Assembly: GCA_002092835.1 (NCBI GenBank)
Contig: LVWL01000018.1
Location: 248,001-312,000, forward strand
Direction: 5' to 3'
Length of the DNA stretch: 64,000 nt
Origin: Campylobacter concisus
Lineage (GTDB): Bacteria > Campylobacterota > Campylobacteria > Campylobacterales > Campylobacteraceae
In this document: in pieces, positions 47,620 to 57,373 of the stretch
Layout: each line of letters begins with the position of its first letter
How positions within the stretch are numbered: the first letter of the stretch is position 1
Position numbers and translations under genes: made by a program
The notes under the pieces: generated by a model
Databases searched by the model: none
Seen by the model: the letters and a program-made list of their open reading frames with translations, nothing else
Told to the model about the DNA's origin: nothing

Positions 47620-48482
47620 TATTTTTGCTCGTAAAATTTATGCAAAAGAGAAATTTCATCACGTGAGCCAAAAAAGCATGGCGTTGTTTGGTGAATTTTT
47701 TCTATTTTTATATCAAAAAGCGTTTGATTTTTACCGTTTGAGGTTGCGCCCTTTGCGTTTTCATATATGAAGGCAAATGGCAATACCTCAAAGACTACTC
47801 TTAGCTTGCCATTTGGATGATCGCTCGTTGCTGGGTAGCTAAAAAGACCGCCACCTTTTAGCAAAATTTGATGTAGGTCGCTTACCATCGCACCTGAGTA
47901 TCTTAGTCTGTAGCCCTCGTTAAATAGCTCGTTTATAAAATTTCTATGTGTTTGGCTCCAGCCTTTTTGCGTGGCTCCCGTGGCATTTAGCTTGCCTTTT
48001 TCTTTTAGCTCAAGCTCTTTTACAAATTTAAACTCGCCATCTTTGCCAAGTCTATAAAATTTAGGCAAGGCGCCCTTTTTCTCGGCAATTACCAGCTCAA
48101 GTCTTGGACCATAGATGCTGTAAGCTGCGGCTATTAAATTTTCTGGTTTTACTTCATTTTCGTAGATACCAAAGATCGAGCCAACGGCAAAATTTACATC
48201 AACTAGGCTTGAGCCATCAAGCGGATCATAAGCGATTATAAATTTAGCATTTTTGTTTATCTCAAGCTCGTCCTCTTTTTCTTCGCTAATTAGTGCTTTT
48301 ACGCAGGCAAGCTGCTTAAATTTAGCCGTGATGATCTCGTCGCTTTTGACATCAAGCTTTAGCTGGGTGTCGCCGGTCGCATTTTCGTGAGTTGTGTAGC
48401 CAAGATCGGCGTATTTTATCACTTCGCTTATCTCTTTTGCGATATATTTGATGGTGTTAAAAATTTGGTTTAGTTCTTGCAT
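47619..48482 (-). CDS. fbp: Fructose-1,6-bisphosphatase, class I
   Basis: This gluconeogenic enzyme removes the 1-phosphate from fructose-1,6-bisphosphate. The 287-aa product starts at 48482, where ATG overlaps the mobB TAA (TAATG). An upstream in-frame ATG would extend inside mobB. The class I motif [21 protein letters not shown] and [18 protein letters not shown] are present. Campylobacter lacks phosphofructokinase in most species, so this runs gluconeogenesis only. Confidence 0.94.
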   Translation of the reverse strand: MQELNQIFNTIKYIAKEISEVIKYADLGYTTHENATGDTQLKLDVKSDEIITAKFKQLACVKALISEEKEDELEINKNAKFIIAYDPLDGSSLVDVNFAVGSIFGIYENEVKPENLIAAAYSIYGPRLELVIAEKKGALPKFYRLGKDGEFKFVKELELKEKGKLNATGATQKGWSQTHRNFINELFNEGYRLRYSGAMVSDLHQILLKGGGLFSYPATSDHPNGKLRVVFEVLPFAFIYENAKGATSNGKNQTLFDIKIEKIHQTTPCFFGSRDEISLLHKFYEQK

Positions 48483-48961
48483 TATACAGCCTTTGCATTT
48501 TTGATTATCCACGCACAAATGGCGTCTATATCGTCTAAATTTATATTTTTTATCTCGTAAGGAATTTGTTTTTTGTATGTTGCGATAGCATCTGAAAAGC
48601 TAAGATATTTTTCATCTATTTCATCTTTAAAAACGCTTAATCTTGGTAGTGGAAGCGTCTTTAACCCCTCGACTAATAGCATATCAAACTCGCCTAGCAT
48701 TTTAATGACGTCGCTAATTTCTTGTGGATTTTGTGAAAAATAAGTTGTTCTAGTCGGACTCATCACAACCACATCTGCTCCGGTTTGAGAAAATTTAAAG
48801 CTATCCTTGCCTTCAACATCAAATTTGGCCTTGTCGCCCGGGTCGTGTTTTACTATCGCGACTTTCAAACCATCATCTATAAATTTTTTTGCTACCTTTA
48901 AAATAAGAGTCGTTTTTCCGCTATTTGAAGGGCCAGAAAAAGCGATAGCAAGTCTTTTCAT
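48482..48961 (-). CDS. mobB: Molybdopterin-guanine dinucleotide biosynthesis adapter MobB
   Basis: MobB is a GTP-binding partner of MobA in making the bis-MGD cofactor used by formate dehydrogenase. The 159-aa protein has the P-loop [23 protein letters not shown] and [15 protein letters not shown]. Codon style is like the local low-G+C genes, so it belongs to the core genome rather than to the Mo/W island. Confidence 0.92.
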   Translation of the reverse strand: MKRLAIAFSGPSNSGKTTLILKVAKKFIDDGLKVAIVKHDPGDKAKFDVEGKDSFKFSQTGADVVVMSPTRTTYFSQNPQEISDVIKMLGEFDMLLVEGLKTLPLPRLSVFKDEIDEKYLSFSDAIATYKKQIPYEIKNINLDDIDAICAWIIKNAKAV

Positions 48962-49081
48962 AAGAACCTTTTTTGTTAAAATTTCTCGCGATTATAACTT
49001 ATGTTGGCTTTAAAATTTATGAGTGAAATTTAAAAATTAAAATGCTAAAATGGCAGAAATTTTAGAAATTTAAGAGTTTTT

Positions 49082-49561
49082 ATGAGCAAATTTATATCGT
49101 TTTTTGTATTCATTTTGATGATATTTGGCTGTGCTGGTGAAAAAGTAATCGTGCATGAGCCGTTAAAAAATGAGCTTTTGGCCTACACAAGCAAGAGCGA
49201 GATCATTGACGGCACTGATAGAACGCTAATTGTAGCAACCTATCTAAATCCTATTTATAACTCAAATTTAGATGCAAGCAAAGAGCACTTTTTGGTGGCC
49301 ATAAATCCAAAAGAGCACGCTAGTGAGCTAAATAATATCAAGGTAAATAACGACTCAAACGCCACAAATGCAAGACTGCTTGATGAAAACAACGAGATGC
49401 TTAAATTTGCTGGATTTTCTATGCCTTGGGCGGTCTATTACGAAGTGACCGCACCAAGTAAGCAAAGCGACGATCTTGCACTTAGTTTCGAAATTTATCA
49501 GTCAAAGCAGGTTTTGTTAAATTTTCGAAAAGTTGCGAAATCTTTATACTGGAACCATTAA
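49082..49561 (+). CDS. Putative lipoprotein of unknown function
   Basis: The 159-aa product has a lipoprotein signal (FVFILMIFGCAGE; lipobox ending at Cys17). The mature part is soluble with no recognised domain. It is convergent with slt and the two 3' ends overlap by 80 nt. The gene sits at the same place in C. jejuni as I remember it. Confidence 0.75.
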   Translation: MSKFISFFVFILMIFGCAGEKVIVHEPLKNELLAYTSKSEIIDGTDRTLIVATYLNPIYNSNLDASKEHFLVAINPKEHASELNNIKVNNDSNATNARLLDENNEMLKFAGFSMPWAVYYEVTAPSKQSDDLALSFEIYQSKQVLLNFRKVAKSLYWNH

Positions 49562-51119
49562 GCGCCATATAGATCACGTAGTTTGCAAGCACCTTCTTGC
49601 CGTAGTTTCTAGTCTCAGCCACAGGGACTAGCTCGATCGATAAAAACGGCTCAAATTTACCTTCTTTAAACATATCATCTCTTGTGATGACTTTTTTGGT
49701 AAAGCCGATACCGCCGTTATACGCGTAGGCCGTAAAGAGCGGATGATAAAGAAATTTATCAAGGTAGTTTAAGTGGTGATTTGCAAATTTAAAGGCGACA
49801 TCTGTTTTAAAAAGATCGTCCTGGTCAAAATTTGGAATTTTTAGCTCTTTTTTGCCGATCGCATTTGCAAGAAATGGCATAAACTGCATCATTCCAAGGG
49901 CGTAAGAGGTAGAAACGACGCTTGGGATAAAGAGACTCTCTTGTCTAGCCAGAGCGTAGATCATTGACTTTCTCTCGTTGCTGATACCCTCAAGCTCAGG
50001 AGAGCTTGGCATCAAGAAGTATTGCTTCTCCCAGCCATGCGCCTTTTGCATGAAGTATGCATAGGCGCCGATGCTTTCGTTTGTATAAAATTTCTTCGCA
50101 AATTCGCTTGCTTGCGTGGCATTCATATCTTTTGCAAGGGCTGCAGTTTTGTTCCATAAAAACGGATCGCTCACGTCAAAATTTTCGATATTTTGCTTGC
50201 TAGGTTTTGGTACGATGACTTCAAGTGGTTCGCCACCAATCAAATCTCTTGCGTAAAGCGAGTATATATTTGTATCCTTGCTGGCACTTAACTCTTTTAA
50301 AAAGCTTTCGTTTTTGCTTATCTGATAGAGCCAAAATGTCGCATTGTCTCTTTGCCAAGCCCTTTCAAGGGTATTTTTGGCTCTTGCAAAAAGACTAAAA
50401 GCGATATCGTCTTGTCCTAGTAGAATCGCATTTAATCCAAGCGTAAAAGCATCACTTTTTTCAGTGACAGCTGGATCAATACTCAGCAAATTTCTTCTAA
50501 AATCTTCATTTTTCTTGTTAAAAACAAGGTCGTTTAATAAATTTGTAAAGCCTTTTTGAGAGTATAGCTTAGTCATAAAATTTGCGTCAAAATTTGCACT
50601 AAAAAGTGTGTTTTTATTTTGTGAGCTAGAGGCGTTAAAAAGTTCTAAAAAACTCTTTGTATCGTTTAGATTTACAAATGCCTGGGCCGGATTTGCCTCG
50701 TTTAAAGTGCGTAAAATCCTAGCTTTTTCTGGGTTTGTGCTTGCAAGATTTGCCGCTAAAATTTCACGAGTTTTGCTATCAAGTTTTAGAGAAAAGCTCA
50801 TCGTTGTTAGTAAATTTTGGCAAGCCAAGCTAGCAGTTGTAATGTTGCTTGCACTTATGTCAGGACATTTGCTAGGGGCTGCTTTGGGAGGTAAAATTTT
50901 ATTGATTGATTTTTGAACTAAGCCACTTTTTCTAAAAACGTCGCGTGAAAGCTCAGCTATCTGCTCCTTTGTGTAGCTGCCTTCGTTTATAAGGCGGTTT
51001 ATGTAGTAGTCTTTTGCAAGGCTTTTTGGCTCGTTTTTTAGCTCCTCGTAGGTGTAAATTTTAGCTAAAAGAGCAACGCAGGCTAAAGAGAGGATACTAA
51101 AGTGACGCAGCAAAAACAA
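49482..51119 (-). CDS. slt: Soluble lytic murein transglycosylase
   Basis: This periplasmic enzyme cleaves peptidoglycan between MurNAc and GlcNAc. The 545-aa protein has a signal peptide (FSILSLACVALLA), a long helical U/L-type superhelix and a C-terminal catalytic SLT domain with Glu in IYALARQESLFIPSVVS, ALGMMQFMPFLANAIG and FTAYAYNGGIGFTKKV. Its 3' end overlaps the convergent lipoprotein gene and its 5' end overlaps yggT. Confidence 0.92.
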   Translation of the reverse strand: MFLLRHFSILSLACVALLAKIYTYEELKNEPKSLAKDYYINRLINEGSYTKEQIAELSRDVFRKSGLVQKSINKILPPKAAPSKCPDISASNITTASLACQNLLTTMSFSLKLDSKTREILAANLASTNPEKARILRTLNEANPAQAFVNLNDTKSFLELFNASSSQNKNTLFSANFDANFMTKLYSQKGFTNLLNDLVFNKKNEDFRRNLLSIDPAVTEKSDAFTLGLNAILLGQDDIAFSLFARAKNTLERAWQRDNATFWLYQISKNESFLKELSASKDTNIYSLYARDLIGGEPLEVIVPKPSKQNIENFDVSDPFLWNKTAALAKDMNATQASEFAKKFYTNESIGAYAYFMQKAHGWEKQYFLMPSSPELEGISNERKSMIYALARQESLFIPSVVSTSYALGMMQFMPFLANAIGKKELKIPNFDQDDLFKTDVAFKFANHHLNYLDKFLYHPLFTAYAYNGGIGFTKKVITRDDMFKEGKFEPFLSIELVPVAETRNYGKKVLANYVIYMALNGSSIKISQLFENLTKPALTDKFRN

Positions 51120-51390
51120 ATAAAAGCCTTATTAAAAATTGATCTATGAGTTGAAGTGCTAAAAGCACGATGAGTGGGGAAAAGTCGATGCCGTTAAATT
51201 CTGTTTTGATGTAGCGTCTGAGGAAGCTATAAACAGGATCAGTCAGCCTATAAAGTAGCTGCACGACTGGCGAGCTAGGATCAGGCTTGACCCAGCTAAT
51301 GAGTGCTGCCGCGATGATGACCCAAGTATAGACCGTAATAATAAGGTGCAAAATGTTTGCAATCGCTGAAAATAGAGTGGAAAGTATCAT
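51097..51390 (-). CDS. YggT-family membrane protein
   Basis: The 97-aa protein has two hydrophobic segments (IITVYTWVIIAAALISWV, LIVLLALQLIDQFLI) around the YggT signature PDPSSPVVQLLYRLTDPVYS. The function is poorly known (osmotic stress or envelope links in other bacteria). It overlaps slt by 23 nt and starts 8 nt after gltX. Confidence 0.9.
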   Translation of the reverse strand: MILSTLFSAIANILHLIITVYTWVIIAAALISWVKPDPSSPVVQLLYRLTDPVYSFLRRYIKTEFNGIDFSPLIVLLALQLIDQFLIRLLFVFAASL

Positions 51391-51398
51391 TTTTGCTC

Positions 51399-52694
51399 CT
51401 AGATTAAAATTTTGCCTAGATCATCTTTGATGAGTGGATAGAGCTCGCTAAGCTCAGGGCCGTGAAGGTCGTTTGTAAGAAGCGCACGTAGCGGCATGAA
51501 AAAGTTTTTGCCTTTTAAATTTGTAGCGCTCATAAGCTCTTTTTTAAACTCATCAAATGTTTCGCACGGTTTTAAATTACGAGCTGCTTTTTTGATGATC
51601 TCAAATTCATTTTTATACTCATCTGGAGCTATTTTTGGTGAGTATATAGCCTCAACTTTTGCCTTTATCTCAGGCACTAGCGAGCTTTCTTGAGTGTAAA
51701 ATTTAACTAGCTCAACCTTGCTCTCATCCACGCCAAATATCTCTTTTATGCGCTCTTTTGAAGCAAGCTTGATGTGTTCTCTATTTATCTGCTCAAGTTT
51801 TTTCACGTCAAATCTAGCAGGTGAGCGTGAAATTTTAGTTATATCAAACCACTTTACCGCCTCTTCAATGGTAAAAATTTCGGTTGGAGTTTTGTTGCCA
51901 AGAAGTATCAGATAGTTAGCGATCGCCTCAGGTAAAAATCCCTGCTCAAAGAGCCATTTTACGCTTGATTCGTTCTCGCGTTTGCTCATTTTTTTGCCCT
52001 CTATATTTAAAAGGATAGGCAAATGCGCGTAGTTCATCTTGCCGGTGTAGCCAAGCCCCTCACGTATGAGGTCTTGCTTTGGTGTGTTACTCACGTGATC
52101 CTCGCCGCGTATGACAAAGGTCACACCCTCAAGCATATCATCAACCGCGCAGGCGAAGTTATAAGTTGGAGTTTTGTCTGCTCTCATGATGACAAAGCTA
52201 TCAACGGCGTCTGGCTCGAAGCTTAGCTCGCCTTTGATCGCGTCTGTAAAGCTCATCGTGCGCGTTGGCTTTTTCATACGGATGACAAATGGCTTCTCAC
52301 AGTTTAAAACTTCAGCATCGCTTAGTCTCTCGCAGGTACCGTCATATCTATATGCCACACCTTGCTCTTTTGCTTTTTGTTTTTTTGCCTCGAGTTCTTC
52401 TTCGGTGCAAAAGCAAGCAAAGGCCTTTTTGTCAATGAGAAGCTTTGAGGCTAGCTGTCTGTGGAATTTTAAATTTTCACTTTGGATGTAAATTTGCTCT
52501 GGCTTTATACCAAATTTGCTTAAAATTTCTAAGATATCTTTCTCTTTTCCCTTAATATTTCGCTCTTTGTCGGTATCTTCTATGCGTAAAATAAAGCCAC
52601 TTTTATCTTGCAAAGAACAAATATAATTAAAAATAGCGGCACGTAAATTTCCTATGTGCATATCTCCTGTTGGAGAGGGTGCAAAACGATACAT
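51399..52694 (-). CDS. gltX: Glutamyl-tRNA synthetase (GluRS1 type)
   Basis: This enzyme charges tRNA-Glu. The start is the ATG at 52694 giving [20 protein letters not shown], with the HIGH-type HIGN box; the longer open frame upstream is spurious and runs antisense into the mscL region. KMSKRE is the KMSKS-type loop. The length is 431 aa. Campylobacter usually has two such enzymes, one acting on tRNA-Gln; which one this is cannot be told here. Confidence 0.93.
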   Translation of the reverse strand: MYRFAPSPTGDMHIGNLRAAIFNYICSLQDKSGFILRIEDTDKERNIKGKEKDILEILSKFGIKPEQIYIQSENLKFHRQLASKLLIDKKAFACFCTEEELEAKKQKAKEQGVAYRYDGTCERLSDAEVLNCEKPFVIRMKKPTRTMSFTDAIKGELSFEPDAVDSFVIMRADKTPTYNFACAVDDMLEGVTFVIRGEDHVSNTPKQDLIREGLGYTGKMNYAHLPILLNIEGKKMSKRENESSVKWLFEQGFLPEAIANYLILLGNKTPTEIFTIEEAVKWFDITKISRSPARFDVKKLEQINREHIKLASKERIKEIFGVDESKVELVKFYTQESSLVPEIKAKVEAIYSPKIAPDEYKNEFEIIKKAARNLKPCETFDEFKKELMSATNLKGKNFFMPLRALLTNDLHGPELSELYPLIKDDLGKILI

Positions 52695-52839
52695 AAGCTC
52701 ATTCCTTACGTTAAATTTTGAGTTTGGATTATAACACCAGCTTGATAAATTTAAAGTTATGTAATTTGATTTTTTTAGCCGAAGCAAAGCATTTCTTGAA
52801 TAAAATCCGAACAAAAATTTAACATTTTTAGGAGAAACA

Positions 52840-53244
52840 ATGAGTTTTATAAGCGAATTTAAAGAATTTGCGATGCGTGGAAATGTCATAGATATGGCTG
52901 TTGGTGTTGTTATAGGTGGCGCGTTTGGAAAGATCGTTTCATCACTAGTTGGTGATGTCATCATGCCAGTTGTTGGCGTTTTAACTGGCGGTGTAAATTT
53001 TACTGATCTTAAGCTTACACTAAAAGAAGCGGTAGATGGCGTACCTGCTGTTACGATAAACTATGGCTCATTTATACAAACAATGGTTGATTTTTTAATA
53101 ATCGCATTTTGTATTTTCTGCGTTATCAAAGCTTTAAATACACTTAAAAATAAATTACCAAAAGAGGAGCCAGCTCCAGCAGAGCCTGAAACTCCAGCTG
53201 ACATAGCACTTCTAACTGAGATTAGAGATCTACTTAAAAAATAA
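52840..53244 (+). CDS. mscL: Large-conductance mechanosensitive channel MscL
   Basis: MscL opens under membrane tension to release solutes. The 134-aa protein has the conserved N-terminus [22 protein letters not shown]1 and TM2 ([17 protein letters not shown]), and a C-terminal helix ([14 protein letters not shown]). It is a single-gene unit followed by a terminator. Confidence 0.96.
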   Translation: MSFISEFKEFAMRGNVIDMAVGVVIGGAFGKIVSSLVGDVIMPVVGVLTGGVNFTDLKLTLKEAVDGVPAVTINYGSFIQTMVDFLIIAFCIFCVIKALNTLKNKLPKEEPAPAEPETPADIALLTEIRDLLKK

Positions 53245-53253
53245 TTTCATAAA

Positions 53254-53277
53254 TTCAAAGGGAAAATTCCCTTTGAA
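53254..53277 (+). terminator. Terminator of mscL
   Basis: The 9-bp stem TTCAAAGGG / CCCTTTGAA with a 6-nt loop is located 9 nt after the stop. Confidence 0.75.
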
Positions 53278-53358
53278 AATCTATTAAAATTTATCTTATT
53301 TTTATATGCTAAAATATTTTTATTTTAAAAAAGCGAGTAAAAAAAGGCGAGTGAAAAT

Positions 53359-53997
53359 ATGATAGAGAAAATCCCATTTTTTCAAGGCTTAAACGAAGAA
53401 GATTTAGCCAAACTTGAAGCCATAAGTGTTGTAAAAAAGTATAAAAAGGGCGAATTTTTATTTATAGAAGGCGAGGAGCCAAAATGGTTAATATTTTTGA
53501 TAAGTGGCTCTGTTAAGCTTTATAAAACCACGGCAAACGGAAAAGAAATTTTTATTCATCAGTTAGCACCTATGAATTTTGTAGCTGAAGTCGTAAATTT
53601 TGAAAATATTGTCTACCCGGCTAGTGCCATTTTTACCATATCTGGCGAGGTATTAAAGATAAATTATGAAAAATTTGCAGCAGAATTTTTAATAAAACCA
53701 GAAATTTGTATGAAATTTTTAAAATCAATGTCTGAAAAGATAAGAATCACAACAAATCTACTTCATCAAGAGTTAATTTTAAGCTCAGAAGAAAAAGTGG
53801 CTAGGTTTATTTTAGATCATGAAGATTTATTTAATGAGCTAAAACATACAAAAATTTCATCAATACTTAATATGACTCCAGAAACTTTTTCAAGGATTTT
53901 AAATAAATTTAAAACAAATGGTTTGGTTAAACTTGACGAAAAGAACCAAATTTTGGAAAAAGATGTAGGTGGACTGCAAGAAATTTATTCTTATTGA
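53359..53997 (+). CDS. Crp/Fnr-family transcriptional regulator next to haoCA
   Basis: The 212-aa protein has a cyclic-nucleotide-type beta-barrel (YKKGEFLFIEGEEPKWLIFL, GSVKLYKTTANGKEIFIHQL), a dimer helix and a winged helix-turn-helix (KISSILNMTPETFSRILNKF). No N-terminal cysteine cluster is present, so it is not an Fnr-type oxygen sensor. Its position before haoCA suggests it controls nitrogen-oxide reduction, as NssR or NarR-type regulators do. The ligand is unknown. Confidence 0.85.
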   Translation: MIEKIPFFQGLNEEDLAKLEAISVVKKYKKGEFLFIEGEEPKWLIFLISGSVKLYKTTANGKEIFIHQLAPMNFVAEVVNFENIVYPASAIFTISGEVLKINYEKFAAEFLIKPEICMKFLKSMSEKIRITTNLLHQELILSSEEKVARFILDHEDLFNELKHTKISSILNMTPETFSRILNKFKTNGLVKLDEKNQILEKDVGGLQEIYSY

Positions 53998-54075
53998 AAG
54001 TTAATATCAAATAAATATTTTTATTTACTTAAAGAAAAAATTTATATATTTTTTGATAGTATTCACTTAAAATTT

Positions 54076-54091
54076 TCGTAAAAATTTACGA
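54076..54091. promoter_or_regulatory. Candidate Crp/Fnr-type box upstream of haoC
   Basis: TCGTAA-AAAT-TTACGA is a perfect inverted repeat with the 5-N4-5 layout of Crp/Fnr-family sites (CGTAA-N4-TTACG). It lies 27 nt before the haoC start codon and downstream of the regulator gene at 53359-53997. The half-site differs from both TTGAT (Fnr) and TTAAC (NssR). Confidence 0.5.
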
Positions 54092-54117
54092 TATATTGAT
54101 AAATTCAGGAGGAGATT

Positions 54118-54690
54118 TTGGCTGAAGTTAAGAAGAAATTTTTTGTTTGGTCATCTGTTATTATCGGCATTGTGATCGGACTTATTGCGTCTATGGGTAT
54201 TGCTGATGCGCTTCATGCAACTGGTAGCGGCTACATCTGTACCATTTGCCACACTATGGATCCTATGAATGCTGCATATCATGAAGATGTACACGGTGGC
54301 AATAACAAGCTTGGCATAAAAGCTGAATGTTCAGCCTGTCACCTAAATCATACAAGTGCCTATACCTATGTACTTACAAAACTTAAAGTATCGATAAATG
54401 ATGGTTATAAGACATTTTTTACAGATACGGACAAGATCGACTGGCGCAAAAAACGCGAGCATGCATCTCACTTTGTCTATGATAGTGGATGTTTGACTTG
54501 CCACTCAAATTTAAAAAATGTTATTCAAGCTGGTAAATCATTCTTGCCACATAGAGATTATTTCGTTCTTGGAAATCCTAATAAAAAATCATGTGTTGAC
54601 TGCCACGAGCACGTTGGTCACAAGAATTTAGGACTACAAATCGATAAATTTGAAGCAATTAAAAAACAAGAAAACAATAAAACCAAGTAA
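54118..54690 (+). CDS. haoC: NapC/NrfH-type tetrahaem cytochrome c (HaoC-like), quinol donor to HaoA
   Basis: The 190-aa membrane-anchored cytochrome has one N-terminal membrane helix (VWSSVIIGIVIGLIASMGIA) and four haem motifs: CTICH, CSACH, CLTCH and CVDCH. It would take electrons from menaquinol to the adjacent periplasmic HaoA. The start is a TTG five bases after AGGAGG. Without the neighbour it would be called NrfH; the octahaem partner makes HaoC the better name. Confidence 0.85.
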   Translation: MAEVKKKFFVWSSVIIGIVIGLIASMGIADALHATGSGYICTICHTMDPMNAAYHEDVHGGNNKLGIKAECSACHLNHTSAYTYVLTKLKVSINDGYKTFFTDTDKIDWRKKREHASHFVYDSGCLTCHSNLKNVIQAGKSFLPHRDYFVLGNPNKKSCVDCHEHVGHKNLGLQIDKFEAIKKQENNKTK

Positions 54691-54699
54691 GGAGGAGAG

Positions 54700-56076
54700 A
54701 TGTTTAAAAAGTCGCTAATGTTATTAGCCTGTCTAATGTCTTTTGGCTTTGCCGCAAACATGGATGCAAATAAATCTGACGCTTTAAACCTTAATGTTGT
54801 AAAAAACATTAAAGTTGCTCACAAAATGTCAGACTTATCAAAAAGCTGTGTTGAGTGCCACGCTAAAGAGACACCCGGCATAGTTGCCGATTGGAAAAAT
54901 AGTCGCCACGCTCACGTTGGCGTAAGTTGTATGGATTGCCACTCTGTAAATGCAGATAATCCTATGGCTTCAGTTAAGGTGCATCCAAAAGATTCTAACA
55001 ACCATGTTTCAATGCTAGTTAGCCCAAAAACTTGTGCTAAGTGTCACGAAAATGAGGTTGAAGAATTTGTTAAGAGTGGTCACGCAAGAGGTGCTATGCA
55101 AATGTATGCTAACCCTGTGATAGTAAAACTAATGTATCACTATGAAGGTATGGATCATCCAGAATACAAAATGGCTCCAGACGCTACTGGTTGTTCTCAG
55201 TGCCACGGAACCGTCATCAAACTAGACGCTGATCACAAACCTACAAAAGAGACTTGGCCAAACTACGGTATAGGTAATGTTTATCCTGATGGTGGCGTAG
55301 GCGGATGTAAATCATGCCACAGCGCACACACATTTAGCATAGCTGAAGCTAGAAAACCAGCTGCTTGTGCATCTTGCCACCTTGGACCTGATCACCCAGA
55401 TATTGAGATCTTTAACAACTCAATGCACGGACATATCTATAATAGCGAAGCTCACAAATGGAATTTTGATGCTGCTCCTGATACATGGGATGTACCAGAC
55501 TTTAGAGCTCCAACTTGTGCAGCTTGCCACATGAGTGGTGTTGGTGAAACAACAACAACTCACAACGTTTCAAGAAGACTAAAATGGAACCTATGGGGCG
55601 TCAGCAGTAAGCTAAGAACAGCTGGTGATGAACAAGCTGCTGTTGTTTACGAAAAAACTGGCAAACTAAACGTAGGAACACCTCTAGCAGGTCATCCAAA
55701 TGGACCAGAAGCAGCAAGAGCTGAGATGAAGCTAGTTTGTAAAGCTTGCCATACATCAACTCATACAGATAACTTCTTCATTATGGGTGATAAACAAGTA
55801 GAGCTTTATAACGTTTACAATGCTGAAGCAACTAAGATGCTTGAAGAGTTGAAAGCTAAAAACCTACTACTAGAAGATGCTTGGGAAGATGAATTCCAAG
55901 ATGTCTATTATCATATGTGGCACCATGAAGGTCGTCGTATGAGACAAGGCGCTCTAATGGGTGGTCCTGACTACTCACACTGGCATGGTGTATTCGAAGT
56001 TAAAAACGATATAAGAAAACTTCGTGAGATCCACAAACAAAGAATGGAACTGGTAAAGTTAAATAATTCTTTATAA
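54700..56076 (+). CDS. haoA: Octahaem hydroxylamine oxidoreductase of the epsilonproteobacterial type (nitrite/hydroxylamine reductase)
   Basis: The 458-aa periplasmic protein has a signal peptide (MFKKSLMLLACLMSFGFA) and eight CxxCH haem motifs: CVECH, CMDCH, CAKCH, CSQCH, CKSCH, CASCH, CAACH and CKACH. NrfA has five haems with a CxxCK active site, which is absent here. Near the C-terminus RMRQGALMGGPDYSHWHG matches the HAO family. In Campylobacter and Nautiliales such enzymes are reported to reduce nitrite and hydroxylamine to ammonium rather than oxidise. It is 9 nt after haoC with a strong AAGGAGGAG site. Whether the active haem carries a Tyr crosslink cannot be read from sequence. Confidence 0.87.
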   Translation: MFKKSLMLLACLMSFGFAANMDANKSDALNLNVVKNIKVAHKMSDLSKSCVECHAKETPGIVADWKNSRHAHVGVSCMDCHSVNADNPMASVKVHPKDSNNHVSMLVSPKTCAKCHENEVEEFVKSGHARGAMQMYANPVIVKLMYHYEGMDHPEYKMAPDATGCSQCHGTVIKLDADHKPTKETWPNYGIGNVYPDGGVGGCKSCHSAHTFSIAEARKPAACASCHLGPDHPDIEIFNNSMHGHIYNSEAHKWNFDAAPDTWDVPDFRAPTCAACHMSGVGETTTTHNVSRRLKWNLWGVSSKLRTAGDEQAAVVYEKTGKLNVGTPLAGHPNGPEAARAEMKLVCKACHTSTHTDNFFIMGDKQVELYNVYNAEATKMLEELKAKNLLLEDAWEDEFQDVYYHMWHHEGRRMRQGALMGGPDYSHWHGVFEVKNDIRKLREIHKQRMELVKLNNSL

Positions 56077-56096
56077 GGTGGGCTTTGTCCCACCTT
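56075..56096 (+). terminator. Terminator of haoCA
   Basis: The 8-bp stem AAGGTGGG / CCCACCTT with a 6-nt loop begins in the haoA stop codon. Only a weak T tract follows. Confidence 0.72.
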
Positions 56097-56259
56097 ACTT
56101 ACTTAAATAAATATTAGATTTACTCAACTTTAAATCATTTTTTATACGTCCAAAACTATACAATTTTTAAGACTAATAACATTAAAAATAAGATATTAAT
56201 TTTATAGTACAAATTTAAAAATATAAAATATAATTTTTATTTTTTACAAGGAGAGTTTT

Positions 56260-57372
56260 TTGGGGCTTTTGAGAATTATTATTGGAGCATTTATATTTAG
56301 TTTTCTTATAAATTTTTATTCGTATAATCGTTTCATAAAAAAGGTCTCGTTTTTTATACCATATCTTGCAAAAATTAGAATACTTCTATATGTTATTTGT
56401 ATTCTTGAGTTTATATTTGTTCTTCAGATCAGGTTTTCATTTTTAAGTATTGAGCTTTATTTGATCGCTGGTACGCTCATAGGCTTTTCGCTATTTTTGT
56501 TTGCTGTTAGTCTATTTTATGATATTTTGCGTAGCTTTTTTTCTAAAAGTAGTTTTAGTCCAACAAGACGAAAATTTATAAAATTTTGCTTTGATATTAC
56601 ATTTGTCATTTTTGTAATTGCTTGTTTTTTAAAAGGTATTTTCAATGCTTTAACACCACCAAAGATCAGACAAGTAGATATAAAAATAAAAAATTTACAA
56701 AGCAGCTTAAAAATAGCCATGATAACGGACATACATATAGGAGAATTTCTGCAGAAAGACTTTATGAAAAAACTCGTCAATGACATAAATTTGGCAAATC
56801 CTGACATCGTAGTGATAGTGGGCGACTTGGTTGATGTAAATGCTGCTTTTATAGGAGATTTTTTAGAGCCATTAAAAAGTCTTAAAAGCACTTATGGGAC
56901 TTTCTATGTCCCCGGCAATCATGAGTATTATCATGGGATAGATGGTATTTTAGAAAAGATCAGTTCTCTTGGCATAGAAATTTTAGGTAATAAAAACAAA
57001 AAAATTGCGAGTATAAATCTAGCTGGCGTTTACGATTTGGCTGGCATTAGGTTTAAACATTTAGAGCCAAATTTAGATGAAGCATTGACAGGATGTGACC
57101 CGTCGCTACCTACTATCTTGATCTCCCATCAGCCAAAATTTATAAAATCAATGCAGCAAGACGTTGATCTAGTGCTTTGCGGACATACACACGCTGGTCA
57201 AATTTTTCCTTTTGGTCTTTTGGTTTTACTTGACCAGGGATTTTTACATGGACTTTATAAGATTAATGATAAAATGCAAGCTTATGTTAGTAGTGGTGCT
57301 GGATTTTGGGGGCCTCCTGTTAGAATTTTTGCTCCAAGTGAGATTGCAATATTAAATTTAAGTAAGGAATAA
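56260..57372 (+). CDS. Membrane-anchored metallophosphoesterase (YaeI-like)
   Basis: The 370-aa protein has about four N-terminal membrane segments (first 130 residues) and then a calcineurin-type phosphoesterase domain: KIAMITDIHIGEF, VIVGDLVDVN, FYVPGNHEYYHG, ILISHQPKF and LVLCGHTHAGQIFPFG. The substrate is unknown; family members act on phospholipid or nucleotide phosphates. The start is a TTG after AAGGAGAG. It is one base before psd, hinting at a phospholipid role. Confidence 0.87.
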   Translation: MGLLRIIIGAFIFSFLINFYSYNRFIKKVSFFIPYLAKIRILLYVICILEFIFVLQIRFSFLSIELYLIAGTLIGFSLFLFAVSLFYDILRSFFSKSSFSPTRRKFIKFCFDITFVIFVIACFLKGIFNALTPPKIRQVDIKIKNLQSSLKIAMITDIHIGEFLQKDFMKKLVNDINLANPDIVVIVGDLVDVNAAFIGDFLEPLKSLKSTYGTFYVPGNHEYYHGIDGILEKISSLGIEILGNKNKKIASINLAGVYDLAGIRFKHLEPNLDEALTGCDPSLPTILISHQPKFIKSMQQDVDLVLCGHTHAGQIFPFGLLVLLDQGFLHGLYKINDKMQAYVSSGAGFWGPPVRIFAPSEIAILNLSKE

Positions 57373-57373
57373 A

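Noticed and set aside
52695-52964. N-terminal extension of gltX
   Set aside because: It would run antisense into the mscL start, adds low-complexity sequence, and the conserved start [10 protein letters not shown] lies at 52694.
54700-56076. NrfA cytochrome c nitrite reductase
   Set aside because: There are eight CxxCH motifs and no CxxCK; the pattern fits an octahaem HAO-type protein.
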